A DNA stretch of 64,000 nucleotides. It comes from Bacillota bacterium. GTDB taxonomy: Bacteria > Bacillota > Clostridia > Lachnospirales > Lachnospiraceae. The DNA lies in the NCBI GenBank assembly GCA_023408815.1, contig JAEYJO010000013.1, positions 20,180 through 84,179 of the forward strand, given 5' to 3'. The position numbers and the translations under genes were made by a program. The notes beneath the pieces were generated by a model, which made no database searches, was not told the origin of the DNA, and worked only from the letters and a program-made list of their open reading frames with translations. Positions 1 through 8,997 of the stretch are shown piece by piece. The number at the start of each line of letters is the position of its first letter. The stretch's first letter is position 1.

Positions 1-1011
1 ATCCGCATTTTCCTCATATTGCACTACCTCAGGATATGGAATATTCGGACTATTTCCCCAGTCGTTAAATCCTCTTGTTCGATATTCATAGACCTTACTG
101 TCCTCAAGATACGTCGTTTTGTTTCGCAAGGTATCACTGTCAATTTTAAAATAAGACATTACCACTTTTTCAAATTCATCCTGCGGAACATAGTATAATT
201 CCCCTTCATAAGATACCTCGTAAGGCGTCGGCATCCGATATATTAACGGATATAAAATATGAAACATATCATAAAAATCCAATTCCCCGTAATCCTGTTC
301 ATTCCACTCCGTAATAAACATATTATTTGATCCATATCCGATTGGAAGCAGATATTGCCGGTTCAGCTCTCTGCACCTTTCATCCAGTTGATCTACCCGC
401 AAAGCGGTATAACCGGAAGCTCCGTCATATCCTGACATATTATTTTTTTCGAAGAATAAATACCCTTCCTCCGAATAATTCCAATTCTCAGCACGATACT
501 TCTCTTTCGAATTCATCTCGGGAACTTTGCCATTCCACGAAAGATAGCTCCGTGTTACCCAAATCGCTTCCTCCGATGTCCGAAAATCAAACCGGGTAAA
601 GCCCCCGGCGGCCGCTACACAGATTATGGTAAGTTCCGCATCCACATTCTCTTCAACATCTCCGATAAATGCCTTTACTTTTTCAGAATTAACCATATTA
701 ACCTGATTTTCATCATCCACTGCCGTATATCCGGCATCTCCCAGACATTTTACAATCTTTTTCGCAGTATCCAACGTTCCAATCGTGCCGGCTTCTACTG
801 CCTGTTCGTAAATTCCCCGGTAACACTCTGCTATTTCTTTTGACTCTGTATCAATGCCCTCATCCGTTCCCTGATTATCCTGTATCTCTTCACTTGTTTC
901 GCCCTGCGGAATAGACCGAGATACATTGCCGCATCCCACAGCTCCAAATATCAGCAAAGCAAGTCCCAGCAGCAATTCCTTATATTTGATTAAAGAATTT
1001 TTGGTATACAT
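1..1011 (-). CDS. Putative secreted lipoprotein, 3' end cut off by window edge
   Basis: The frame is open from an ATG at 1011 to the window edge (337 codons, no stop). An AAAGGA-type ribosome-binding site lies just upstream. The N-terminus is a lipoprotein signal: Lys-containing start, hydrophobic stretch about residues 13-25, then Gly-Cys with Cys27 as the likely lipidated residue. A Glu/Asp/Gln-rich linker follows. The remaining ~270 residues form a mixed, Tyr/Trp-rich globular domain that I cannot assign. It is probably anchored to the outer face of the membrane. The next gene upstream on the same strand, a Crp/Fnr regulator, ends 42 bases away, so co-transcription is possible. Function unknown. 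Confidence 0.75.
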   Translation of the reverse strand, partial: MYTKNSLIKYKELLLGLALLIFGAVGCGNVSRSIPQGETSEEIQDNQGTDEGIDTESKEIAECYRGIYEQAVEAGTIGTLDTAKKIVKCLGDAGYTAVDDENQVNMVNSEKVKAFIGDVEENVDAELTIICVAAAGGFTRFDFRTSEEAIWVTRSYLSWNGKVPEMNSKEKYRAENWNYSEEGYLFFEKNNMSGYDGASGYTALRVDQLDERCRELNRQYLLPIGYGSNNMFITEWNEQDYGELDFYDMFHILYPLIYRMPTPYEVSYEGELYYVPQDEFEKVVMSYFKIDSDTLRNKTTYLEDSKVYEYRTRGFNDWGNSPNIPYPEVVQYEENAD

Positions 1012-1053
1012 AGTCCTTTATCCTTTCGATACCTTATTATCACATTTCCATGT

Positions 1054-1731
1054 TCACTTCTTAACAAGGTGTTCCGCATGGGTTCGTCTGACCAATTCTC
1101 CATGCTTCTGTATCTTGTAACCATTTTTTCTTTTTTCTAATATATCGTCTTTACACAACTGGTCCAGCAACCGGAACAGATGGCGATAACTCATACCAAT
1201 TGAACAGGACACATCTGTCAATACATCGGAAAAATAATTGCGATGTGAATTTTTCAGAATATAGGAACAAAGTCTCTGTTCCCCGGAATGCAATGCTGAG
1301 GCAACATAATTTTCTTCGCTCTCTGACATTTTCCTTGCAAGGATAGCACCAATTTTGTTGGAAAAAACAAGATTCTTTTCCAGTTCTTCCATACATTTTT
1401 TATATTCTACCGTCACACATTCAAAATCGGAGATAGCGACAACAGTAGTTGTAGCAATACTCTGCCCTGTCAAAAGTTCGATCTCTCCAATTACACCTTC
1501 CGAAATATAGTAGCACAAAATCAGACTTTTCCCGTTTAATGCAGTGCGACATATTTTAGCACGCCCTTTTGTTACAAGTGCCAGTCTGGAAATAGGAGAA
1601 CCTTCTTCTGTAATTCTCTCTCCTGCTTCATACCTTACACATGTGCAATCATTCACAGAGATATCCTGCAAACCATACATCTGTAGTATGTCCCTATGTT
1701 CTTTCGTAAACGGAATCTTCTTCATATACAA
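1054..1731 (-). CDS. Crp/Fnr-family transcriptional regulator, YeiL-like
   Basis: A 225-residue protein with an N-terminal cyclic-nucleotide-binding-type beta-barrel (about 25-140) and a C-terminal winged helix-turn-helix (about 150-215, recognition region near SIGMSYRHLFRLLDQL). The effector pocket lacks an obvious cAMP-binding Arg-Ser signature, so a different ligand is likely. The start has two in-frame methionines (residues 1 and 3). It is divergent from a DUF606-type DMT transporter across a ~100-base intergenic region that contains a GACA-AA-TGTC dyad. The divergent pairing suggests that it controls the transporter. The YeiL likeness is from family recall, not an alignment. Confidence 0.85.
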   Translation of the reverse strand: MYMKKIPFTKEHRDILQMYGLQDISVNDCTCVRYEAGERITEEGSPISRLALVTKGRAKICRTALNGKSLILCYYISEGVIGEIELLTGQSIATTTVVAISDFECVTVEYKKCMEELEKNLVFSNKIGAILARKMSESEENYVASALHSGEQRLCSYILKNSHRNYFSDVLTDVSCSIGMSYRHLFRLLDQLCKDDILEKRKNGYKIQKHGELVRRTHAEHLVKK

Positions 1732-1772
1732 TCACCCTTTTCTATTATATCAAACTATTGTTAAAATACCAT

Positions 1773-1785
1773 GACAAATGTCCTA
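1773..1785. promoter_or_regulatory. Dyad GACA-AA-TGTC, candidate Crp/Fnr-family operator
   Basis: GACAAATGTC is a perfect inverted repeat between the divergent Crp/Fnr gene and the DMT gene. The 13-base string GACAAATGTCCTA recurs exactly at 15336-15348, upstream of the TetR gene. Binding by the neighbouring Crp/Fnr protein is inference. Confidence 0.4.
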
Positions 1786-1834
1786 TACGTTATTTATACA
1801 AATGCTATATTCTTACACTAAGAGGTGTTTCACT

Positions 1835-2821
1835 ATGTATCAATTATTAGCTTTATTAACCGGTATCCTATTATCCATCATGATATCAGTAAATGGGAAT
1901 CTGTCAGATCAATATGGTGCGATTCTTGCCGCAGTCATTATTCATGTGGTCGGTTCCATATCTGCTTTCCTTCTTTGCCTGACACAAAAGGAAAAGAATC
2001 CGCTCCTTGGCCATCATCCAAAATGGATTTATCTCGGTGGTGCCATTGGTGTATGCACAACTGTATTTAATAATCTTGCCTACGGACATATCAGCGTGAC
2101 AAGTATCGTGGCTTTGGGTTTATTGGGGCAGACTGTCACTTCTCTTTTTATCGATACATACGGTCTGTTCGGGATGAAAAAGCAATCCTTTAACAAGAAT
2201 TCTATTCTTGGATTTGCGGTCTCATTTCTCGGAATACTGTTAATGCTTGACCAAAGTGTTGCAGGGGCGACCATCGCTGTTTTCATTTCTTTTTGCGCCG
2301 GTATCTCCGTTGTACTATCCAGAAGTATGAATGCACGCCTGGCTGAGAAAACCGGTGCACTTCGTGGTTCGCTGATAAATCATCTGGTCGGCTTACCCAT
2401 CACCATTATTGTTGCACTTTTTGCCAAGCAGTTTTCTTCCATTCCTTCCATTTCCGCCTTTCATCCATGGATCTACTTTGGCGGCATATTCGGTGTGGCA
2501 GTTATCTTTCTTTGCAATCTTACCGTTCCAAGAATATCTGCATTTTACCTGACTCTGCTTACCTTTGTCGGTCAGGTATTTACAGGAATCCTGTTGGATC
2601 TTATATTTGGCGATCACTTCTCAAGAGCTTCTTTTGTCGGTGGAATTATAATTATCTTCGGAATTGCAATAAATTTTATTATAGAAAGAATTCATACATA
2701 TAAGAATGAAAAAGAACGCGCTTACTGGTCTAAGATAAAGCGTGCAGAGGAAGAACATCGAAAAGTTCTTCTGAAAATATATGAGGAACAGCAATCGCAT
2801 GATATTATCGCTAAAAATTAA
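1835..2821 (+). CDS. DMT-superfamily transporter, DUF606/YdcZ type
   Basis: An integral membrane protein of 328 residues with about ten predicted hydrophobic helices arranged as two similar halves, as in two-repeat YdcZ/DUF606 members. The start at 1835 is chosen because AGAGGTG lies 7 bases upstream. An in-frame start at 1778 has no comparable site and would add 19 residues of poor signal. The C-terminus ends in a charged, soluble tail rich in Lys and Glu. Substrate unknown; members are thought to move small organic molecules. It is divergent from the Crp/Fnr regulator at 1054-1731, which probably controls it. A strong terminator follows at 2858-2893. Confidence 0.85.
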   Translation: MYQLLALLTGILLSIMISVNGNLSDQYGAILAAVIIHVVGSISAFLLCLTQKEKNPLLGHHPKWIYLGGAIGVCTTVFNNLAYGHISVTSIVALGLLGQTVTSLFIDTYGLFGMKKQSFNKNSILGFAVSFLGILLMLDQSVAGATIAVFISFCAGISVVLSRSMNARLAEKTGALRGSLINHLVGLPITIIVALFAKQFSSIPSISAFHPWIYFGGIFGVAVIFLCNLTVPRISAFYLTLLTFVGQVFTGILLDLIFGDHFSRASFVGGIIIIFGIAINFIIERIHTYKNEKERAYWSKIKRAEEEHRKVLLKIYEEQQSHDIIAKN

Positions 2822-2857
2822 TAAGAATATAAGAACTTAATATTCCTTTCGTTCGCA

Positions 2858-2893
2858 AAACCTCCGGCATTGTGCAATGACTGCCGGAGGTTT
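2858..2893. terminator. Bidirectional intrinsic terminator
   Basis: A 12-bp perfect stem AAACCTCCGGCA/TGCCGGAGGTTT with A- and T-rich flanks lies between the convergent DMT gene and ABC exporter. Confidence 0.85.
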
Positions 2894-2944
2894 CCTGTTT
2901 TTACAACCGCTGATTATTTTTCACCCATATATTTCTTCCCCATA

Positions 2945-4725
2945 CTAGACTGATACAAGCGGAGTATCCACCCTGAATTGCTCACTTACATATTTCGCAT
3001 AAGTTTCGTGACTTCCAACGAGCTCATCATGGGTTCCGCTCCCTGTAATCATGCCTTTCTCAAGGAAATAAATCTTATCGCTGTCAACAATAGTGGCAAG
3101 TCTGTGGGCAATCACCAAAGCAGTACGCCCTTTCATCAGATTAGCTAACGCACTTTGCACCATCATTTCCGATTCACTGTCAAGACTGGCCGTCGCTTCA
3201 TCCAGCATTAGAATTTTGGGATTACGTAAGAATGCACGGGCAATGGCAATTCGCTGCCGCTGACCACCGGAAATCTTAACACCTCGTTCCCCCACTTCAG
3301 TCAACAACCCATCCGGCATTTCTTCGACAAACTTACGAGCGTAAGCAAGTTCTAAAACATTCCATAATTCATCATCACTAAATTCTTTATCTAATCCATA
3401 AGTAAGATTATCTCTGATCGTACCCGCCATAATCGCACTATCTTGCGAAACAAAGCCTATTTGGCTGCGATAATCCGTCAAATTAATATCTTGGATATTT
3501 TTATCGCCGAATTCTATTACTCCGCGACCAGGATCATAGAATCTTTCAAGCAAACTGAATATTGTTGACTTTCCTCCGCCAGACGGGCCTGCAAAAGCAA
3601 TAATCTGATTTGGTCTTGCCTCAAAAGATACACCGGTCAAAATCGGTTCATCATTTTCATACGCAAAATCAATATTAGTAACTTTAAGTTTTTTACCGGA
3701 CAAATCGATAATCTCTCCGCCTTGCAGATCTTCAGGCTCTTCGTCCAGTAATTCTTGAACCCGCTTAGTCGAGCCGGCCGCTTTTGCCATCTCGGTAAAT
3801 AGTGTCGCAATACTTGGCATTGCTCCGATCAGATTAAACAAGTACATCAGGAAACTCATCAATGTTCCGATCGCCATTGCTCCAATAGCAATCCGATGCA
3901 TACCATAAGCTAATAAGCCAAAGATCATGCTCATCATCACCATCATCATAATTGGTTGCATCGTCGCATCGAAGACCGCCTCTTTTTTGCCGACTTTGAA
4001 TAATTTATCCACTTCGTGATTAGCGCGCATTTGCGCCTGTTTTTCAGCATTAGAAGTTTTTACAAGACGAATCTCACTTAATGTTTCGCTGGCAATCCCA
4101 TTAAATTCCGCAAGAGCATCCTGTCTCATATGTCCGACTTTTGTACCAAATCCAAAGATCGGCAGCATAATGATTAGTACAAGCGGAACAGTTACAAGCA
4201 TTGCCAAACACATTTGCCAATCCATTTTAAGCATCATATAGATAGAACCTAAAACCAGGATAATGCTGGATATGGTTTGTGGAAAAGTATTAGCAAGCAA
4301 CTGCTTTACTTGTGATGTATCATTTACTAAACGACTCGAAATCTCACCGGCTTTCATGGCATCAAAATAGTTTACCTTTAACGTTGTCAATTTAAACCAG
4401 AGATTCTTTCTCAGGTTTTGAATGACATTTCCCCAAAAATCCCAAGAACCGTTCCGCCGATTGCCGAAATAATCGCAGAAGATACGAACAGTAAGACTAC
4501 TTTTAACAGCAGCGGATAGTCGATTCCTTTCGAAAAGTTATTGACTAACGACGATGCTAATTGGGGCACATAAATTTGTACACTTGAGGATACTATTAAA
4601 AGCAGTATTCCTATTATCAAAAGAAAATACTTTGGTTCCGTTGTTGTAATCAGCCTGACAAATTGTCTAAATGAAAACTTGGTGCTATCTTTTCTGACTG
4701 TATCATCCGGTCTCCCGCCACCCAT
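2945..4725 (-). pseudogene. BmrA/LmrA-type ABC multidrug exporter (TMD-NBD), frameshifted
   Basis: Two abutting reading frames together encode one half-size ABC exporter of about 594 residues. The first frame (4725-4411, 104 residues) gives the N-terminus and two membrane helices and stops early. The second (in frame from about 4430 to 2945) continues the transmembrane domain and carries the complete ATPase: Walker A GPSGGGKST, Q-loop, signature ISGGQRQR, Walker B KILMLDEA and the H-loop His. Adding one A in the AAA run at 4428-4430 restores a continuous IFGENVIQNL reading. The gene starts in a TAATG overlap with the MarR gene, so the two are translationally coupled. Either the exporter is inactive or this is a base-call error. 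The family exports hydrophobic drugs as a homodimer. Confidence 0.85.
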
Positions 4726-5336
4726 TATCTATGCCCCCTTCCAAAGAATTTACCATCTCTGCCAAACCCTCCATGGAAATCCTCTCCAAATCCACCAAAA
4801 CCGCCGAATCCATTACGCTCTAGCATTTGATCACGTGCACGTCCGAGGTGAGCTGACATTTGACCAAAATGTTGCCATCGCTTATCGTCACCGAAAATTT
4901 CGTTTAATTTTAATCGGAACTCATCGCTTGAAATGTTATCTGCAATACGTGATAAATATTCATATAACTTTTCCAGTTCTTCTTCAGCAAAACCTCTGAA
5001 TAACTCATCTTTAAGACTTGAAGAAATCTCGCCGCGATCTTTTATACTTTCATAACCCTTCTCAGTCAGCTTGACAAACGTAACCCTGGCATCTTCTTCT
5101 GATTTCACACGTTCAGCCGTTCCTGCCATTTCAAGCTTTTTTATGATTTGAGTGACGCTTGATGGCTTGATATCTAAGAATTCAGAAATACGACCTGCCG
5201 TTACATCATCTTCTTTTGCCAATAACCGCAAAGTTTCAAAAGCATTATCCGTCTTTTCTTCTACCTGATTGGCAAAAATCAAAAAAGGTTGATGCGTAAT
5301 CTCCATTAACTTATTCAATATATTATTTCTATTCAT
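4725..5336 (-). CDS. MarR-family regulator with Gly/Phe-rich tail
   Basis: A 203-residue protein with a winged helix MarR domain in residues 1-140 (recognition helix around DIKPSSVTQIIKKLEMAG, wing with EDARVTFVKLTEKG). Typical MarR proteins are 140-150 residues. The extra C-terminus, from about residue 170, is dominated by Gly, Phe, Asp and His (repeats like GFGGFG) and is probably disordered. The stop codon overlaps the ABC exporter start by one base, so it probably represses that exporter and itself. Two nested inverted repeats in its promoter (5352-5440) fit autoregulation. Confidence 0.9.
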   Translation of the reverse strand: MNRNNILNKLMEITHQPFLIFANQVEEKTDNAFETLRLLAKEDDVTAGRISEFLDIKPSSVTQIIKKLEMAGTAERVKSEEDARVTFVKLTEKGYESIKDRGEISSSLKDELFRGFAEEELEKLYEYLSRIADNISSDEFRLKLNEIFGDDKRWQHFGQMSAHLGRARDQMLERNGFGGFGGFGEDFHGGFGRDGKFFGRGHR

Positions 5337-5351
5337 TTCTCTTACCTCCGT

Positions 5352-5440
5352 TTTAATTTATTTAGTTTATGTGTTATATAACAAAATAAATTATAATTCC
5401 TTTTATTTTGTTTGTCAATATGCAAACTAAATAAATTAAA
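5352..5440. promoter_or_regulatory. Nested inverted repeats, candidate MarR operators
   Basis: The 17-base TTTAATTTATTTAGTTT at 5352-5368 is repeated exactly in inverted form at 5424-5440. Inside it, AACAAAATAAA (5380-5390) is repeated inverted at 5402-5412. The array sits immediately upstream of the MarR start and is very AT-rich, as is typical for MarR sites. Which protein binds it is inference. Confidence 0.6.
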
Positions 5441-5475
5441 TTTCATTGCTTCTCACACACTTAAAGACGCAAAGA

Positions 5476-5520
5476 ATCCGGGAACAAAGATCTGCAAATG
5501 ACAAATCAAAATTCCCGGAT
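5476..5520 (-). terminator. Hairpin downstream of MFS-CBS gene, weak terminator
   Basis: Stem ATCCGGGAA/TTCCCGGAT with a 27-base loop and only a short T-rich stretch. A second hairpin, TCACCGC/GCGGTGA, lies between it and the MFS stop. Confidence 0.45.
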
Positions 5521-5575
5521 AAAATTCTCAAATCGTTTCACCGCCTCTCATTCAATCGCGGTGACATCTTACTGT

Positions 5576-7450
5576 TCAGCTTGTTTTAATCTCAGTGCTA
5601 AACGGCAGGCGTTTCATTAGATAGCGCATCGTATCGCCTCTGCTGATCGTTCCTACAAGAACACCATTTTGCGTTACCGGAACTTTGCTCAGCTTATGTT
5701 CATAAAACAGTTGGCAGACCTTTGATAGCGAAGTGCTGAGTTCCACCGTTATAGTGCGCTTCGTTGCGATTTCCATTACATTTCTTTGCAAAAGCTCCCT
5801 GGCTTTGGACACAAACGCTTCGTTGTCAGGCAGCACGACAGAAAATGACTCCCCGATAACATGTACATCTTGTTTTGCCATATACCGCAGAACATCTCCA
5901 TCCGATACATAGCCAATAATGTGTCCGCCATTGTCTATGACAGGCAACCCGCTTGTGCGGTATTCAATAAATTTCTCAATCACCCGTTCAATCGAATCAC
6001 CGGCCGACACTGTATATGGGTTGGAATGCATTGCCGCATCAAGCTCCGATATCATTTTGCTTTCGAAGATACTATCGGTCTTTTCGCGGTCTTTTACCTT
6101 AATAATAACCAACACAAGGCCGATAACTGCAATTGCAATGCTGAGATAAAATGCGGCATGAATCCCTATTAGCTGCGACTTTACAGAATTATCGGAGGCG
6201 AATAAATTTGTGGCCAGCGACATGGCGGACACCATAAGAGCTACGCCAAAGGTCGAAGCAACTTGACGCATAGCACTTGACACCGCATTTCCATGATGCA
6301 GAATCTTATCCGGCAGATTGCTGATTGACCAAATATTAATGGGCGTATTGGCAAGCATCAAGCCAAAGGAACGGGCACAGTAGACAACAATCATTAATGC
6401 AATGGGAGTTTCAAATCCCCACAAAGCCATTCCCAAAGAGCCGATTGACAACAATGATACTCCCGCAATCGAAAGGTAACGCGCCCCGAATTTATCATGT
6501 AAATTTCCCGCAAAATATCCTCCAATTGCGCCTAAAATCGAACCGGGAACCATAATCAGGCCTGAAATCGTAGCTGAAAATCCGCGTACGGTTTGGATAT
6601 AGATCGGAAGGGTGAGAGACGCCGCCGCAAGGGATGCTGATATTAGCATGGATATCACTATCCCATATAGGAACTGCTTATCCAAAAGCACTTTAAGCTC
6701 CAAAAATGGCTCTGTAAGCCTAAACTGGCGGCGAGCAAACGCAATAAGTGTCCCGGCACCCAGAACAATCAGCACAACCGCGGCAGGCAGTGTTTCAATC
6801 TTACCAAACATAGAAAAGCCGTAAAGAAGGAAAAAAAGGCCCACGGATGACTCCGCAACTGATATTTTATCGAGACAAACCGGCTTTGTCTTGCCGAAAT
6901 CTTTTATTGAAAATGCCGCAATAAGTATAATGATTGCCGCCAACACCGCCATAATCAGAAACATAACGTGCCAGCCTACCATATCTGTAAGGATGCCGGA
7001 AATTGCAGGCCCCATTGCGGGGGCAAACATTATAACAAAGTTATACATTCCCATTGCGCTGCCCCGCTTTCCATGGGGAAAAATGAGGAGCAGCACAGTC
7101 ATTGACATTGGCAGCATAACGCCCGCACATACCGCCTGCAATATGCGTCCGGCAAGCAAGACAGGAAAATTGATTCCCCAAGCCGCAAGCAGGCTGCCCG
7201 CAAAAAATAAGCCGAAAACGGTGATGAACAATTTCCTCGTAGAAAATCGGTCCATTAAAAACGCCGAAACAGCCACTATAATGGCGTTTACCAAAGTGAA
7301 GCCTGAAACCAGCCACTGTGCTGTGGTGGCATTTATATTCAGCTCGGTCATGACCGAGGGGATAGCCGGATTCATTAGTGTTTGGTTTAATACCGATAAA
7401 AAAGCACCACAGATTAAAACGATAACTGTGGCTTTCTGACCTTTTTCCAT
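5576..7450 (-). CDS. MFS (DHA2, EmrB/QacA-like) exporter fused to C-terminal CBS pair
   Basis: A 624-residue protein. Residues 1-465 form a 14-helix-type drug:proton antiporter, with the export motif C region visible as APAMGPAISG near residue 140. Residues about 480-620 are soluble and contain two CBS motifs: one around SGLPVIDNGG...GYVSDGDVLRYM and a second around SKVPVTQNGVLVGTISRGD. CBS pairs usually sense adenine nucleotides, S-adenosylmethionine or ionic state, so the tail may gate export; that is inference. The start has AAAGGAAG upstream. It lies 57 bases downstream of a MarR gene in the same orientation, forming a regulator-exporter operon. Most EmrB-like proteins are ~480-510 residues and lack CBS. 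Confidence 0.9.
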   Translation of the reverse strand: MEKGQKATVIVLICGAFLSVLNQTLMNPAIPSVMTELNINATTAQWLVSGFTLVNAIIVAVSAFLMDRFSTRKLFITVFGLFFAGSLLAAWGINFPVLLAGRILQAVCAGVMLPMSMTVLLLIFPHGKRGSAMGMYNFVIMFAPAMGPAISGILTDMVGWHVMFLIMAVLAAIIILIAAFSIKDFGKTKPVCLDKISVAESSVGLFFLLYGFSMFGKIETLPAAVVLIVLGAGTLIAFARRQFRLTEPFLELKVLLDKQFLYGIVISMLISASLAAASLTLPIYIQTVRGFSATISGLIMVPGSILGAIGGYFAGNLHDKFGARYLSIAGVSLLSIGSLGMALWGFETPIALMIVVYCARSFGLMLANTPINIWSISNLPDKILHHGNAVSSAMRQVASTFGVALMVSAMSLATNLFASDNSVKSQLIGIHAAFYLSIAIAVIGLVLVIIKVKDREKTDSIFESKMISELDAAMHSNPYTVSAGDSIERVIEKFIEYRTSGLPVIDNGGHIIGYVSDGDVLRYMAKQDVHVIGESFSVVLPDNEAFVSKARELLQRNVMEIATKRTITVELSTSLSKVCQLFYEHKLSKVPVTQNGVLVGTISRGDTMRYLMKRLPFSTEIKTS

Positions 7451-7507
7451 ATTGTATTACTTCCTTTCAGTTCTCAAATTATCAATATTGCAATAGATTG
7501 ATCAAAA

Positions 7508-7945
7508 CTATTCCAATAAATAGCCGCACAACCGGTTCACATATAATTTTGCGGCCGTCAGCATAGCTGTCCTCTCCTCTTCATCCAGGCTTTCCATTGC
7601 TTTACTCTCCGCATTTTTAATCTTTTGAATCATTTCGAAAGCAAATGCCCGCCCCTTATCTGTAAAATGAATAACCTTTTGTCTCCTGTCGGCATCGAGT
7701 TCGACCATTCTGATTACCCCGCGACGCAGCAAGCCGGTCACGATCGCATTGACCGTCTGTTTGGGAAGAAAAGTGTATTCACAGATGGTCCTCTGCGTAC
7801 AATTCCCATCGTGTTCCAGGATAATCCGAAGTGCACATAATGTGCTGTAAGACATTCCAAGACTTTTCGCGTATGCCTCATATTGGGCATTAAGTTCAAA
7901 GTAAGTGCGCAAATACTCATTCGCATTCTTCTCTTCTCTGGTCAT
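7508..7945 (-). CDS. MarR-family regulator of the MFS-CBS exporter
   Basis: A 145-residue MarR protein of normal length. The winged helix is visible: helix-turn-helix TICEYTFLPKQTVNAIVTGLLRRG, then the wing ELDADRRQKVIHFTDKG with the conserved D-x-R. AAGGAGG lies upstream of the ATG. It is first in an operon with the MFS-CBS gene. A GTCCC-aaac-GGGAC dyad at 7979-7992 overlaps its promoter and is the likely operator. Confidence 0.92.
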   Translation of the reverse strand: MTREEKNANEYLRTYFELNAQYEAYAKSLGMSYSTLCALRIILEHDGNCTQRTICEYTFLPKQTVNAIVTGLLRRGVIRMVELDADRRQKVIHFTDKGRAFAFEMIQKIKNAESKAMESLDEEERTAMLTAAKLYVNRLCGYLLE

Positions 7946-7965
7946 AGTCGGCCTCCTTATTTAGT

Positions 7966-7992
7966 CTTATTATATACCGTCCCAAACGGGAC
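7966..7992 (-). promoter_or_regulatory. Promoter with GTCCC-N4-GGGAC operator for marR-MFS operon
   Basis: Reading on the minus strand, a perfect 5-bp dyad (7979-7992) is followed directly by TATATAATA, a -10-like sequence, and then the ribosome-binding site. The dyad would lie between -35 and -10, ideal for repression. Confidence 0.55.
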
Positions 7993-8065
7993 TATTATAG
8001 CATACTATGATACTGAAATGAAGTCAAGACTTACACATCTCATTAATCGAAGTGAAATTGGAAAT

Positions 8066-8698
8066 TTATAAACTAATTATCCCCATATGCTCAAGCAATA
8101 TCTTCCAACCCATTAAAACCAATATAATGCCACCGGCAAGTTCAGCCTTCGATTTGAATTTTACACCGAACATATTGCCGATTTTTACACCCAGTACAGA
8201 TAAAGTCAGTGTAATGATCCCGATGGATAAAATTGCCGGGACAATATTAACATTAAGGAACGCGAATGATACGCCTACCGCCAGTGCATCAATGCTTGTA
8301 GCAAGAGCAAGGGGCAGCATTTTCCCTGGTTTTAAAGAGACTTTTTCCTTTTCAGGGCGTTCTCCGTTGGGGCATCCTCTGTCCGTACATATTTCAGCAG
8401 GACATTCCCTGTCCGCACAACCTTCTTTTTTAAAGCTTTCCACGATCATCTTGCCGCCGATAAAGCAGAGCAAGACAAATGCGATCCAGTGATCGAATGC
8501 AGTTATTTTATCAGCGAACTGTGTGGCAAGCAAATATCCGGCAAGCGGCATACCCGCTTGAAAAAAGCCAAAGTACAAGCCGACAATCAATGCTTTTTCT
8601 ATGGTTGCTTTAGGCATGGTCAGTCCGAAACAGGCGGCTACGGCAAAAGCGTCCATAGAAAGCCCAATAGCAATAAGGAATAATTCCAATAAACTCAT
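8066..8698 (-). CDS. mntP: Manganese efflux pump MntP
   Basis: A 210-residue, six-helix membrane protein of the MntP (DUF204) family that exports Mn2+. The two signature acidic motifs are present: SMDAFAVA near residue 16 and SIDALAVG in the second half. The start at 8698 has AAAGGAG 7-8 bases upstream; a TTG start further up (8731) would lie inside the leader. The central cytoplasmic loop has an unusual insertion with four Cys (CADREC...CTDRGC) that I do not recall from typical MntP and that may bind metal. A yybP-ykoY-type leader and terminator precede it, giving direct Mn2+ control of expression. Confidence 0.93.
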   Translation of the reverse strand: MSLLELFLIAIGLSMDAFAVAACFGLTMPKATIEKALIVGLYFGFFQAGMPLAGYLLATQFADKITAFDHWIAFVLLCFIGGKMIVESFKKEGCADRECPAEICTDRGCPNGERPEKEKVSLKPGKMLPLALATSIDALAVGVSFAFLNVNIVPAILSIGIITLTLSVLGVKIGNMFGVKFKSKAELAGGIILVLMGWKILLEHMGIISL

Positions 8699-8733
8699 CG
8701 TATGTTCTCCTTTACAAGATGTTATTTGCAAAA

Positions 8734-8772
8734 GAAAAAACCCAAGTATTACTCATACGAGCATATACTTGG
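8734..8772 (-). terminator. Riboswitch expression-platform terminator
   Basis: On the minus strand, stem CCAAGTA/TACTTGG is followed by GGTTTTTTC, between the manganese aptamer and the mntP ribosome-binding site. Confidence 0.8.
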
Positions 8773-8775
8773 ACT

Positions 8776-8915
8776 TTGATAAATAATAAAGACCATGTAT
8801 AGCTGTAAAAGTTATACATGAGTCTCGTTTTTTAAGACAAGCCAGACCGTTGCCGATCAGCATGTTGACTTGCCGCACATAGTTGCGCTAACTACTCCCT
8901 CACGGGTATTTTCAT
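8776..8915 (-). ncRNA. yybP-ykoY (manganese) riboswitch
   Basis: The leader of mntP contains the hallmark GGGAGTAG (minus strand, near 8893-8903), then a GC-rich junction, a long stem built on CATGTATA/TATACATG at 8794-8820, and the terminator. This layout and the mntP target match the Mn2+-sensing yybP-ykoY class. Mn2+ binding is expected to prevent termination. The boundaries are approximate. Confidence 0.8.
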
Positions 8916-8997
8916 TTTCAGTAGTGTATCATGAATTCATGTGAAAATCAAGCCAAAACAAATAAAAGGCCATACAGCAAAAGCAATGTTGTTTATA

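Noticed and set aside
8731..8731. TTG start for mntP at 8731
   Set aside because: Lies in the leader and would read through the ribosome-binding site; the ATG at 8698 has the proper spacing.
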